From Sediminibacterium ginsengisoli (GTDB lineage Bacteria > Bacteroidota > Bacteroidia > Chitinophagales > Chitinophagaceae): a stretch of 64,000 nt of DNA. Below the pieces are notes generated by a model. The model had not been told where the DNA came from. It saw only the letters and a program-made list of their open reading frames with translations, and searched no databases. The DNA lies in the NCBI GenBank assembly GCA_945865545.1, contig CAMBEQ010000008.1, forward strand, positions 1 through 64,000, given 5' to 3'. Made by a program: the position numbers and the translations under genes. Below are positions 32,238 to 42,524 of this stretch, piece by piece (the stretch's first letter is position 1; each line of letters opens with the position of its first letter).

Positions 32238-33662
32238 TTATGCAAACAAATCCATTTCAGCCTTGCCCAATCCATCAGGTGTGGTATAGAAAGGTCTTTT
32301 CTCCACTAAATAATGGGTATCCTGTGGGATACCTAAGGCATGATAAATTGTTTGATGAATTTGTTCAATTTTGATAGGCTTTTCAATTGTTTTACATGGT
32401 CTTTCATCAGCTGTTTTTCCATATACATTTCCTTTCTTAATGCCTCCGCCAAACATCAACATAGAACATCCATCAGTAAAATGACGATGCATGCCATAAT
32501 TCTTCATTTCATGAATAATGTCTGGTTGATCAACTTGTTCTTGTACTTTAAGATCGGGCCTACCTTCGACCATCATGTCACGGCTAAATTCACTAGCAAG
32601 TATGATTAAGGTGCGATCCAAGTGACCCGATTGGTCCAGGTCTTTTATTAATTGCGCTATGGGCCCATCTATTTGTTTTTTCATTTCGGCCAATCTCGTA
32701 TTGCCATTATCGTGGGTGTCCCAATTTTTGAAGGGCTCATATTCGGTGGTTACACTTATAAAACGCGCACCCTTTTCTGTTAATCGTTTGGCCATAAGAC
32801 AACCTAAACCAAATTTTCCAGTGTTATAAATGTCATAATTTTCTTTTGGTTCTTTACTCAAATCAAATGCAGCAGCTTCTGGAGATTTTAATAACATATA
32901 AGCTTGCTCCATAGAACGCCTCATAGATTCTTTCTGATAATCACTGCCCATTTCCCCCATTGGACTTTTATTTATCAACTCATTATAGAGTTGATTTCTT
33001 TTTTCAAACCTACTCATATCCATGCCTATGGGTGGTTTGACACTTTCTAAGCCTGCACTTGGGTCAGGAATTATAAATGGACCAAATTCATTGCCTAAAA
33101 ATCCAGCCGTGTGAAATGCTTTTAATTCTTCCCCTTCCCCTAATGAAAATCTTTGACCAATATCTATAAAAGCAGGAATCACTTTATTGACAGGCCCTAA
33201 TTGATTAGAAATCCAGGAGCCAATATGAGGAGCCAATACCGATTGAGGTGGTTTATAACAAGTATGCCAATGGTATTGATGTCGTGAGTGTAAAATATGT
33301 CCCATGTCCGCAGCTACATAAGATCTGATAACGGTTCCTTTGTCTAATACTTTTCCAATAGCGGATAATCCTTCCGAAAAATAAATATCATCCAAGGCGG
33401 TTGGCACAGATTTAAAAGTACTTAATACATCATTGGCCTTCATGCCTTTAGTAAAGGGCGTATATCTTTTTGGATCAAAGGTATCGGTATGCGCCATGCC
33501 TCCTGCCATCCATAATAAAATGACTGTATCAGCAGATGATTTTATTTTTGCTTCATTGCACCCCGCTAAAAAACTTGCTAATGGGGCACCTGCAGCCAGC
33601 GCTGCTATAGTAGCGCCACTACTTTTTTTCAAGAATTCTCTTCTATCCCAATGGCTGCTCAT
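32238..33662 (-). CDS. DUF1501 domain protein with Tat-like signal
   Basis: 'DRREFLKKSSGATIAALAAGAPLASFLAGC', 'DTVILLWMAGGMAHTDTFDPK', 'FISVTTEYEPFKNWDTHDN'. Confidence 0.93.
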   Translation of the reverse strand: MSSHWDRREFLKKSSGATIAALAAGAPLASFLAGCNEAKIKSSADTVILLWMAGGMAHTDTFDPKRYTPFTKGMKANDVLSTFKSVPTALDDIYFSEGLSAIGKVLDKGTVIRSYVAADMGHILHSRHQYHWHTCYKPPQSVLAPHIGSWISNQLGPVNKVIPAFIDIGQRFSLGEGEELKAFHTAGFLGNEFGPFIIPDPSAGLESVKPPIGMDMSRFEKRNQLYNELINKSPMGEMGSDYQKESMRRSMEQAYMLLKSPEAAAFDLSKEPKENYDIYNTGKFGLGCLMAKRLTEKGARFISVTTEYEPFKNWDTHDNGNTRLAEMKKQIDGPIAQLIKDLDQSGHLDRTLIILASEFSRDMMVEGRPDLKVQEQVDQPDIIHEMKNYGMHRHFTDGCSMLMFGGGIKKGNVYGKTADERPCKTIEKPIKIEQIHQTIYHALGIPQDTHYLVEKRPFYTTPDGLGKAEMDLFA

Positions 33663-33683
33663 AAGAGTAATTTATTTGATGAA

Positions 33684-36188
33684 TTAATAAATAATTTGAA
33701 ATTCAGGTAATAAAAGTATGGCCCAAAACAAATCTTCAATGGATTCGTTGGTAGGTTGATTTCCTAATAATTTTTTAGCAATTTGATATTCTGACAATTG
33801 AGCTTCTCTACCCAAAGCGCGAATATAAATTTCTTTAATGATGCGCTCTGTGGTAACATATTTTAATTTCCATGTTTGAGCCCCTTTTTTTATCATGGAA
33901 TTAAATCGTTCCCCATTGGTGAGTTCAAGTGCTTGTAAAAGATTTGATTGAGACTCTCTGCTAGTGGAAACAGTTTCTCTAGTGGGTCTTCCTAATGCGA
34001 TAAGAAATGGGTTATTGCTCACTAAGGCGGCTCTTGCGAAGGAAGGTGGTCTTTGATTTAGCCTATTGCTGAGTGCAGGATGATACATTAACATGGAGTC
34101 GGAAAATAGAGGACCAATGATGGTTGCAGCGGCGTCTGCAAATTGTTCTGCAGTCATTCTTTTGCGCAACATGCCAGTAAATTGATATTGTTGAGCAGTA
34201 ATTTTATTGGCATCCTTATAACCAACAGAGGGTAGTTGATAGGTAACAGATGAGGTAATTAAATAAAGCAACTCCTTGATGTCCGATTTGTTTTCTTGGA
34301 AATGAAAAGCCATCCAATCTAATAAATCTTGATTCCATGGTTCATTGTCCATAACATCCACTGGTTCAATTAATCCACGTCCCATGAGCTGTGCCCATAA
34401 TCTATTCACAAGGGTTCTATAAAATCGTCCATTGGAAGCCTGAACCATCATGGAGGCCAATTGTGCTTGTCTTTCTTTTCGAGGAGCAGTGCTATCAATG
34501 GTTCCTAATGTTGACCAAAGCATACGGGTACCTGTATATTTTCCAGTGGGTTTATCACATCTATTAATTTCAAGAGAACTATCCGCAAAAATATTTGCAA
34601 AGGCATAGGCGTCTGATAATTTCCAATCACTTATAAAACTATTGTGGCAAGAAGCACATTTTAAATTGAGTCCTAAAAATATTTGACTAACATTTTGAGC
34701 AGCTTGCATTTCAGTTCTTTGACTTGCATTGACCACTCCACGCCATTGGATCCCTTCTATAAAACCTTTGGAGGAATCGGTTGGATTAATTAGTTCTTTT
34801 ACAAATTGATCATAGGGTTTATTGGACTTTAAGGATTTATATAACCAGTTCGTGATATTATGTCGGCCTCCTGTGATGTAACCTGTTCCTGTATAATCAT
34901 TTCTAAGTGCATCATTCCAAAAGCTTAGCCAATGGGTTGTATAATCATCTTGTTGGTCAAGAATTTTCCTTATCCATAAGGCTCTTTTATTGGGCCTAGT
35001 ATCCTTAATAAATTTTTCTAAGTCCTCAGGATTGGGAAGTAAGCCAATGATATCCAAGGATACTCTTTTGAAAAAAGTTTTATCATCCACTAATTTGGGC
35101 CATGCTATTTTGTTCTTGGTAAAATATTGACTGGTCCAACGGTCTATAGGATTAGCAAGTCCATTAACAATGGGAGGGAGTGCAGGATTTCTTGGTGCTA
35201 ATTCAGCCACTCTAAAAATATTTTTTTCAGAACTGTCCGGCCAGGGAGCACCTTTTAGGATCCAAAATTTAATAAGTTCAATGTCTTCATCAGCTAATTT
35301 TTTTCCTTTGGAGGGCATGGCATCTTTATGTGAAGAAGGCAAACTTATTCGTCTAAATAAATCACTAGCTACTGCATCGCCAGGTATTATAACTGGGCCA
35401 TTCTCACCGCCTTTAAAAATCATATCTCGACGGTCTAATCTAAGGTCTCCTTTAATTTTTTCAGCGCCATGGCATTTGTAACAATTATGAGCCAAGATAG
35501 CGCGCACTTGAATATTTAATTCAATGGATTGCTGTTTGGTTAACTTTGTGGTATCGTTTTTGAAACCAGATAAATCAAAATTTCTTTTGGTATTTCCTTC
35601 ATAATCTTCACTCCAGGGAAGTGTAGCGCTAAGATAGTCCTTGCCATGCGTAAGAGAGGCTCCAAAATGTCCTGCCACCATTATTCCTAGCCCACTGATT
35701 AAAAGTAAAAGGCGATACACTTTAATCAGTTGCAAATTATTTTTTTTCAATAAAATGTTTAATAAAACCCAAGTGGTACAAGCTAAAAAAGCGGTAGCGA
35801 TACCCACCCATTGATGTAAACTGACCAACTCTTTTTCATAGCCGCCCTCATTGGACAATAGGAGTCCCATGATGGCTGAAATACATGCGGCAATGGCTCC
35901 TGTGGCAATTAATATTTTAATTCCAGGCCGTAGTGTTGAATTGAAATTTTTTAAAGTAAAAAATTCAAGAAAAGTAGCCAGTACAATTAAAGCCACTGGG
36001 AAGTGAACGGCCAATGGATGCAGCCTGCCCAACAATCGCCAAATCCAAAAGGTATACAAATTGGAACTTTGTACGGTCGATTCGGCAAATCCAGTGAATG
36101 AAATTTGCAAAATGCAAAACAGAATCATCGAACTAATAACGATGTATACTTTATTACGAGGCTTTGATTTTTTATTTAAATCTTTCAT
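33684..36188 (-). CDS. Membrane-anchored planctomycete-type cytochrome c protein (DUF2231-like TM region + PSCyt1 + DUF1549 + DUF1553)
   Basis: Two CxxCH haem motifs (CYKCH, CASCH); 'IKGDLRLDRRDMIFKGGENGPVIIPGDAVASDLFRRI'; 'TVSTSRESQSNLLQALELTNGERF' C-terminal DUF1553 signature. Confidence 0.9.
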   Translation of the reverse strand: MKDLNKKSKPRNKVYIVISSMILFCILQISFTGFAESTVQSSNLYTFWIWRLLGRLHPLAVHFPVALIVLATFLEFFTLKNFNSTLRPGIKILIATGAIAACISAIMGLLLSNEGGYEKELVSLHQWVGIATAFLACTTWVLLNILLKKNNLQLIKVYRLLLLISGLGIMVAGHFGASLTHGKDYLSATLPWSEDYEGNTKRNFDLSGFKNDTTKLTKQQSIELNIQVRAILAHNCYKCHGAEKIKGDLRLDRRDMIFKGGENGPVIIPGDAVASDLFRRISLPSSHKDAMPSKGKKLADEDIELIKFWILKGAPWPDSSEKNIFRVAELAPRNPALPPIVNGLANPIDRWTSQYFTKNKIAWPKLVDDKTFFKRVSLDIIGLLPNPEDLEKFIKDTRPNKRALWIRKILDQQDDYTTHWLSFWNDALRNDYTGTGYITGGRHNITNWLYKSLKSNKPYDQFVKELINPTDSSKGFIEGIQWRGVVNASQRTEMQAAQNVSQIFLGLNLKCASCHNSFISDWKLSDAYAFANIFADSSLEINRCDKPTGKYTGTRMLWSTLGTIDSTAPRKERQAQLASMMVQASNGRFYRTLVNRLWAQLMGRGLIEPVDVMDNEPWNQDLLDWMAFHFQENKSDIKELLYLITSSVTYQLPSVGYKDANKITAQQYQFTGMLRKRMTAEQFADAAATIIGPLFSDSMLMYHPALSNRLNQRPPSFARAALVSNNPFLIALGRPTRETVSTSRESQSNLLQALELTNGERFNSMIKKGAQTWKLKYVTTERIIKEIYIRALGREAQLSEYQIAKKLLGNQPTNESIEDLFWAILLLPEFQIIY

Positions 36189-36293
36189 AAACTATGCAGT
36201 TTTAAAGATAGACAAAAATAGAATCAAAATGCAGCCCATTGTTAAGCCATGAAAAAATCTATAAACGTTTGATAGGGAGTGAATTAAATGAAA

Positions 36294-36330
36294 ATGGGTG
36301 GATACAATCCTTATAATTGTATCCACCCAT
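36294..36330 (-). terminator. Perfect 15-bp hairpin, likely terminator of the DUF885 gene
   Basis: ATGGGTGGATACAAT CCTTATA ATTGTATCCACCCAT; 20 nt downstream of the stop on the minus strand; weak T-tract (TTTTCATTT). Confidence 0.6.
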
Positions 36331-36350
36331 CAAAATATAAAACAGCGTAT

Positions 36351-38129
36351 TTATTTTTTACTTGCTGCCCAAGCGTCCAACTTAGCTTCCAATACGTTTA
36401 ATGGCATGGAGCCATCTTTTAGTACTTCGGTATGAAATTCAGCAGCATTAAATTTAGCGCCTAATTCCATTTCGTATTTTGTTCTTAATGCTCTAATTTT
36501 CATAGCGCCCACTTTGTAGCCCAATGCTTGTCCTGGGTGGCTCATATATCTTTCAATTTCGGCAGTGGCACCTTGCTCACTAATGGGTTCGTTATCCATC
36601 ATGTATTTGATGGCTTCTTCTCTACTCATATTTTTTGAATGAATCGCAACATCCACAACCAATCTTATAGCACGATGTATTTCATCACCCAATGCGCCAA
36701 AATATTGATAAGGGTCTTTATACAATCCTAATTCTATTCCAAGTGATTCGCAATACAATGCCCAGCCTTCTACATATGCATTGTGTCCGCCATATCTTCT
36801 GAAATTAGGAAGTAAAGTATTTTCTTGCGTTAAGGAAATTTGATAATGATGTCCTGGTATGGCTTCATGTAAGAATAAAGATTCCATGCCAGAAGTGGTA
36901 TTAAATTTAGTCGCATCTAAAATAGGAACATAAAAAATACCAGGCCTTGTACCGTCTGCCGAACCCGAATTGTATTCAGCACTTGCAGAGGCAGCTCTAA
37001 AAGCTTCTGTTTGTCTTATCTCAAATGGAGTTTTAGGGGCGTTTTCAAATACCTTAATCAAGTTGGGTTTCATTCTTTGGTGAATCACTTCAAAGGCGTC
37101 AGTTACTTCTTTTGCAGTATGATAAGGTGTAAATTTTTTATCTGAATTTAAGTAATCGAAGAAAGATTTTAAATCACCTTTGAAACCTACTAAATTTTGA
37201 ATACTGTCCATGGCTTTTCTAATTCTTGCCACTTCACTTAAACCAGTTTGATAAATATCTTCAGGAGTTCTATTGGTAGTGGTTTGTCGTTTTACTTGAT
37301 AAGCATACATTTCAGCCCCTCCTGGCAAAGAAGAAAAGCCTGAAGTAGCTCTCGCATTTGGTAAATATTCATTTTGTAAAAAATCACCTAATTTTTTAAA
37401 AGTAGGCACCACCACTGTGAGAATAGATGCTTCATATTCCTTGGTTAATCGCTCTTTGTCTGCTGCAGAAAAACTAGCAGGCATCAAATTAATGGGACCA
37501 TAAAATAAACTTTTCTTAGCATCGGTTACGACCATGCTTTGCATTTGTGGAATCATTTTTACTACCACCGATTTGGGGAATACCATACCTGCCTTTATAC
37601 CTAATTTAAAATTTCCAATAGCAGTATCCGCCCATACAGAAAAAGCATTTAGCCTTTTTAACCAGTCGTCATAATCCTTCACTTTTTTAAAGGGCTGACC
37701 ACTTGTGCCGGAGCCAAATTGAGCAAAAATTAAGGGGAAGGAATTTAATTGACTAAATGGTAAATATTCAAAATGGAATTGATAGCCTTCCTTATTTATT
37801 TCCAATTCATCTTTTAATACGTCATAAGATAATTGATCATTGGCACTTAATGATGCGCGGTCGTAATTTTTTAAACTATCTAAAAAACGTTGATTGAATT
37901 TTTTAAGTTCTTCCCTAAATGCTAGAGAGCCATCATTGGGAAGTAGATCATTGTACCTGTCGTCGCCAATTAGCGTGGCTTGAAGTGGATTTTGTTTTAA
38001 TCCTTCTTGGTAATACAATTCGGTAAGCGCTGCGAAGTTTTCGTTGGCTTCCAGCGTCGTGTTTGAGGCGTTTTGCTCGCAAGCAGTTAGGCTGCTTAGG
38101 ACCACTAAAGCAAATATAATTTTTTTCAT
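36351..38129 (-). CDS. DUF885 family lipoprotein (putative peptidase)
   Basis: Lipobox LTAC; 'ESLFLHEAIPGHHYQISLTQEN' (HExxxGHH); 'YVEGWALYCESLG'. Confidence 0.94.
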   Translation of the reverse strand: MKKIIFALVVLSSLTACEQNASNTTLEANENFAALTELYYQEGLKQNPLQATLIGDDRYNDLLPNDGSLAFREELKKFNQRFLDSLKNYDRASLSANDQLSYDVLKDELEINKEGYQFHFEYLPFSQLNSFPLIFAQFGSGTSGQPFKKVKDYDDWLKRLNAFSVWADTAIGNFKLGIKAGMVFPKSVVVKMIPQMQSMVVTDAKKSLFYGPINLMPASFSAADKERLTKEYEASILTVVVPTFKKLGDFLQNEYLPNARATSGFSSLPGGAEMYAYQVKRQTTTNRTPEDIYQTGLSEVARIRKAMDSIQNLVGFKGDLKSFFDYLNSDKKFTPYHTAKEVTDAFEVIHQRMKPNLIKVFENAPKTPFEIRQTEAFRAASASAEYNSGSADGTRPGIFYVPILDATKFNTTSGMESLFLHEAIPGHHYQISLTQENTLLPNFRRYGGHNAYVEGWALYCESLGIELGLYKDPYQYFGALGDEIHRAIRLVVDVAIHSKNMSREEAIKYMMDNEPISEQGATAEIERYMSHPGQALGYKVGAMKIRALRTKYEMELGAKFNAAEFHTEVLKDGSMPLNVLEAKLDAWAASKK

Positions 38130-38169
38130 TTTACGGTATTTTCGTAAAAATAAGGAAAATTATTATACG

Positions 38170-40008
38170 CTATTCCACGGTAACGCTCTTGGCTAAATTT
38201 CTTGGCTTGTCGACGTCAATTCCTTTAGCCACCCCTACATAATAACTAAGCAGTTGCATAGGTACTACACTTAATAATGGAGCAATGACTTCATCAATTT
38301 CAGGAACGTACATGATATTTTCAGAAAGGGTAGGAAGGGTTTGATCACCTATGCTTGCCACCGCAATAATTTGCCCTTTTCTGGCTTTTATTTCCTGAAT
38401 ATTAGAAACTACTTTGTCATAATAAATATCTTTGGTGGCTACAAACACCACAGGTAAGGTTTCATCTACTAGCGCAATGGGGCCATGTTTCATTTCGGCC
38501 GCAGGATATCCTTCGGCATGTATATAGGTAATCTCTTTTAACTTTAAAGCGCCTTCTAAAGCAATGGGAAAATTGTAACCTCTTCCTAAATATAAAAAAT
38601 CTTTAGCGTCTTTAAATTGCAAGGCAATTTTTTGTATCACATTGGTATCGGCTAAAATTTCTTTTACTTTTTCTGGAACCGATGCTAACTCATTAATTAA
38701 ATGCAAATATCTTTCGTCGGTTATACTTCCTTTTGCTTTAGCCATTTTTAAGGCAATCATGGCAAGTACAGTAAGTTGTCCAGTAAAAGCTTTGGTACTA
38801 GCTACTCCAATTTCAGGTCCTGCATGAGTGTAAGCACCTGCGTGACTTAGTCGGGCTATACTACTCCCTACTGCATTGACGATACCAAATATAAAAGCGC
38901 CTTTTTCTTTCGCACTTTCTAATGCCACTAAGGTATCTGCAGTTTCGCCACTTTGTGAAATGGCTATTATAACATCGCCCGGATGAATCACTGGATTTCG
39001 ATATCTAAATTCTGAAGCATATTCCACTTCTACAGGAATACGACATAGCTCTTCAATTAAATATTCGGCATACAAACCCGCATGCCAACTGGTACCGCAG
39101 GCTACAATAATAATTCTGGAGGCCTTGGTTAATGCGTCTATATGGTTGTCTACTCCAGCCATTACAATTTGCTGATGCTCTACTATTAATCGGCCTCTTA
39201 AACAATCATATATTGTTTCGGGTTGTTCAAAAATTTCTTTTAACATGAAATGATCATAACCACCTTTTTCTATAGCAGCTAATTCCATATCTAATTTTTG
39301 AATAAAAGGTGTTTGCTTTTCATTGCCTAAGTTTTTCAAAATAAGTTCACCCTTTTTTACAATGGCAATTTCATAATCATTTACGTACACTACTTCTTTT
39401 GTATATTCAATAATAGGGGAGGCGTCACTGGCTAAAAAATGTTCGTCTTTACCAATGCCAATCACTAAGGGGCTGCCTTTACGAGCGGCAAGAATGGTTT
39501 CTGGATCATCTTGATCAATCAATAAAATACAATAAGCACCCACTATTCTCTTTAAAGCAATTCTTAATGCTTCTTCTAAGCTACTTTTATTATTGTCTTG
39601 AATGTCTTGAATAAAATTTAATAATACTTCTGTATCGGTATCGCTTTTAAAAGTATATCCTTTGGAAAGCAATTCTTTTTTAATGGCTGCGTAGTTTTCA
39701 ATGATGCCATTGTGCAACATGGCCAAGCGTCCATTGTTAGATAAGTGTGGATGTGCATTACGATCGGAGGGCTCGCCATGGGTAGCCCATCTGGTATGTC
39801 CAATGGCAATATGGGAGTGTAAATTTTTACCTAAGACGGCTTCTTCCAATTCTGCCACTTTCCCTTTTTTCTTGTGTACTTGTAATTTCCCATCTTGAAT
39901 GATGGCCACACCGGTACTGTCATATCCACGGTATTCTAATCGCCTTAATCCTTTAATTACAATTGGGTAAGCCTCTCTATTTCCAATGTATCCTACTATG
40001 CCACACAT
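38170..40008 (-). CDS. glmS: Glutamine--fructose-6-phosphate aminotransferase (isomerizing)
   Basis: 'MCGIVGYIGNREAYPIVIKGLRRLEYRGYDSTG', SIS domains, C-terminal 'DVDKPRNLAKSVTVE'. Confidence 0.98.
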   Translation of the reverse strand: MCGIVGYIGNREAYPIVIKGLRRLEYRGYDSTGVAIIQDGKLQVHKKKGKVAELEEAVLGKNLHSHIAIGHTRWATHGEPSDRNAHPHLSNNGRLAMLHNGIIENYAAIKKELLSKGYTFKSDTDTEVLLNFIQDIQDNNKSSLEEALRIALKRIVGAYCILLIDQDDPETILAARKGSPLVIGIGKDEHFLASDASPIIEYTKEVVYVNDYEIAIVKKGELILKNLGNEKQTPFIQKLDMELAAIEKGGYDHFMLKEIFEQPETIYDCLRGRLIVEHQQIVMAGVDNHIDALTKASRIIIVACGTSWHAGLYAEYLIEELCRIPVEVEYASEFRYRNPVIHPGDVIIAISQSGETADTLVALESAKEKGAFIFGIVNAVGSSIARLSHAGAYTHAGPEIGVASTKAFTGQLTVLAMIALKMAKAKGSITDERYLHLINELASVPEKVKEILADTNVIQKIALQFKDAKDFLYLGRGYNFPIALEGALKLKEITYIHAEGYPAAEMKHGPIALVDETLPVVFVATKDIYYDKVVSNIQEIKARKGQIIAVASIGDQTLPTLSENIMYVPEIDEVIAPLLSVVPMQLLSYYVGVAKGIDVDKPRNLAKSVTVE

Positions 40009-40070
40009 ATATTAATATTTGGATGATTATTCAATATTTTATACGAAATTAGACATTTATATTTTAATGA

Positions 40071-40679
40071 ATGGCAGCATTGCAAAATTTTGATTTTAAC
40101 CAGGATTATACCTTAGAAAATGAACGTGTCTTATTAAGGCCACTTTTGCTTTCGGATCTTCCAATACTAGAAAAATATGTCATAGAAGAGCCTGAATTAT
40201 GGCAATATTCTTTAGTGGCTATTAATAACAGCGCAGACTTAAAAAAGTACATTCAAGACGCCATAGAAGCTAGAAATAAAAAAATAGCCTATCCTTTTAT
40301 TGTATTTGATAAGTTGCATCAACAATATGTGGGGTGTACCCGTTTTTATGATATTCAATTGGCTTTCAATAGCACGCAATTAGGATATACTTGGTACAGT
40401 AAAAAAGTATGGGGTAGTGGATTAAATCAACATTGTAAATTTTTATTGTTGCAATTTGCTTTTGATCAAATAGGTTTTGAAAGAGTTGAATTTAGAGCAG
40501 ACAACAATAACAAAAGAAGCATAGCTGCGATGCAAAAAATTGGCTGTACTATTGAGGGGGTGTTAAGAAATCATTTGCCCATGCCCAATGGAACAAGACG
40601 AGATTCTATTGTATTAAGTATCTTACAGCAAGAATGGACAACTAAGCTAAAGCAAAATTTAGCTGCTCAATTAAAGTAA
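40071..40679 (+). CDS. GNAT family N-acetyltransferase (RimJ/RimL type)
   Basis: 'NERVLLRPLLLSDLPILEKYV', 'QIGFERVEFRADNNNKRSIAAMQKIGCTIEGVLRNH'. Confidence 0.93.
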   Translation: MAALQNFDFNQDYTLENERVLLRPLLLSDLPILEKYVIEEPELWQYSLVAINNSADLKKYIQDAIEARNKKIAYPFIVFDKLHQQYVGCTRFYDIQLAFNSTQLGYTWYSKKVWGSGLNQHCKFLLLQFAFDQIGFERVEFRADNNNKRSIAAMQKIGCTIEGVLRNHLPMPNGTRRDSIVLSILQQEWTTKLKQNLAAQLK

Positions 40680-42068
40680 AGTTCCTTGTAGGAATAAATA
40701 GGCTAAACTAAAGTAAATAAGTATTGCAGTTACGTCCACCAAAGTAGCAACAAATGGAGCAGAAGAAACTGCGGGGTCGGCGCCTAATCTTTTTAATACA
40801 ATCGGTAGCATGGATCCAGTGATGGTTCCCAAAATAACTACGCCTAAAATGGTGAATCCAATAGTAATACCAATTAGAAACCAATGAATACCATAAAATC
40901 CTGGAACGATCATATGCCATACCGCAACTCTAAAAAATCCAAGTATGCCTAATAAAATGCCTAATAAAAAACCTCCAATGATTTCTCGTCGTAAAATTTT
41001 CCACCAATCCGCAATTGTAATTTCGCCAATAGCGATTGCTTGAATAATTAGCGTGGATGATTGCGATCCTGAATTTCCACCTGTAGATAAAATCAATGGA
41101 ATAAAACTTGCTAGTACTAATACTTTGGCTAATTCATCTTCGAAATAACCCATGGCAGTGGCAGTGAACAATTCGCCTATAAATAATACGACCAACCAAG
41201 TAATTCTTTTTTTGAAGAGTTTAAATATTGAAATATCCAAATAAGGCTCATTCAATACTTCCATACCTCCCATTTTTTGCATATCCTCACTGAACTCCTC
41301 ATTGGTTACCCATAAGATATCATCTATGGTAACAATGCCTAATAATACATCGTTGTCATCCACTACAGGAATGGCAGTACGATTATTCATTTTAAAAACC
41401 TGACTCGCATGCTCTTGGTCATCATACACATTCAATGCCACAAAGCGACCATCAATAATATCTTTGATAATGGCTTCAGGTTGTTCAATTAAAATATCGC
41501 GAATACGAATATCATCCACTAAACAACCATTTTCATCAATAATATAAATAACATCAATGGTCTCATATTTTTTACCATATTTACGAATGTTATTTAATAC
41601 CTGTTCTACAGTATAATTGGCATAAACATAAACGTAATCGGGGGTCATCAAACGGCCCACGCTATCCTCGGGATACCCTAAAAGAGATAAGGTAATTTTA
41701 CGTTCTTCTGGGTCTAGCAATTTTATTAAATCTCTAATGGCCCCTTTAGGTAACTCTTCTAAGAAGTCGGTACGATCATCTGGAGGAAGTTCATTTAAGA
41801 TTTTAGCTGTTTTGCGCGCAGGCAATTCTTTAATGATGTCCTTTTGTTGATTAATGTCCAATATTTTAAAAACACTTACCGCACGGTGTACGGTCATATT
41901 GTCAATAATAGTGGCTTCGTTTTCGGGAAATTCATTCACCAATTCCACTACATCACTAATGTTTTGTTCATCTAAAAATTCTCTTAATAGATGCATGTCA
42001 TTTTTGGATAAAATATCCAAGAATACTTCTGATAAATTTATTTCTTGTGCTTCTAATTCAACTGACAT
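40671..42068 (-). CDS. mgtE: Magnesium transporter MgtE
   Basis: MgtE N-domain, CBS pair, C-terminal TM 'PLILSTGGNSGSQSSTLIIQAIAIGEI'. Confidence 0.96.
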   Translation of the reverse strand: MSVELEAQEINLSEVFLDILSKNDMHLLREFLDEQNISDVVELVNEFPENEATIIDNMTVHRAVSVFKILDINQQKDIIKELPARKTAKILNELPPDDRTDFLEELPKGAIRDLIKLLDPEERKITLSLLGYPEDSVGRLMTPDYVYVYANYTVEQVLNNIRKYGKKYETIDVIYIIDENGCLVDDIRIRDILIEQPEAIIKDIIDGRFVALNVYDDQEHASQVFKMNNRTAIPVVDDNDVLLGIVTIDDILWVTNEEFSEDMQKMGGMEVLNEPYLDISIFKLFKKRITWLVVLFIGELFTATAMGYFEDELAKVLVLASFIPLILSTGGNSGSQSSTLIIQAIAIGEITIADWWKILRREIIGGFLLGILLGILGFFRVAVWHMIVPGFYGIHWFLIGITIGFTILGVVILGTITGSMLPIVLKRLGADPAVSSAPFVATLVDVTAILIYFSLAYLFLQGTLL

Positions 42069-42096
42069 GGGTGCAAGGTAAGAAAAATACTAAAGT

Positions 42097-42498
42097 ATGC
42101 CTTATATTTATAGTATGATTCTTCCTATTCTTACTATTGCCCCCTCGTCAAATAGAGGCCGAGGTGTATTTGCTACAGAACCTATTGCAAGTGATACAGT
42201 GATTGAAATTGCACCAGTGATTGTGGTAGATAATATTCAAAGAACAAAACTCGAAGAGACCTTATTATATGATTATATTTTTGAATGGGGGGAGGATCAT
42301 AAAAGTGCAGCCATTGGCCTAGGATATATTTCAATTTACAATCATGCGATTGACCCCAATTGTAGGTACGATATGGATTATGATGCACAAACTATAAGTA
42401 TCAAAACTACTAAGGACATTGAAATAGGAGAGGAGTTATTTATTAATTACAATGCAGAAGGTGCTGAAGATAAACCAGTTTGGTTTGAACTACATTAA
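42097..42498 (+). CDS. SET domain-containing protein
   Basis: 'RGRGVFATEPIASDTVIEIAPV', 'GYISIYNHAIDPNC', 'DIEIGEELFINYN'; start possibly 42115. Confidence 0.85.
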   Translation: MPYIYSMILPILTIAPSSNRGRGVFATEPIASDTVIEIAPVIVVDNIQRTKLEETLLYDYIFEWGEDHKSAAIGLGYISIYNHAIDPNCRYDMDYDAQTISIKTTKDIEIGEELFINYNAEGAEDKPVWFELH

Positions 42499-42524
42499 TG
42501 CAATTTTATATTGCTTTAATTCAT

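Noticed and set aside
36294-36330. Perfect 15-bp inverted repeat considered as a mobile-element or protein-binding palindrome
   Set aside because: Position 20 nt after a stop codon with a 7-nt loop fits a transcription terminator better; no partner copy noticed elsewhere in the window.
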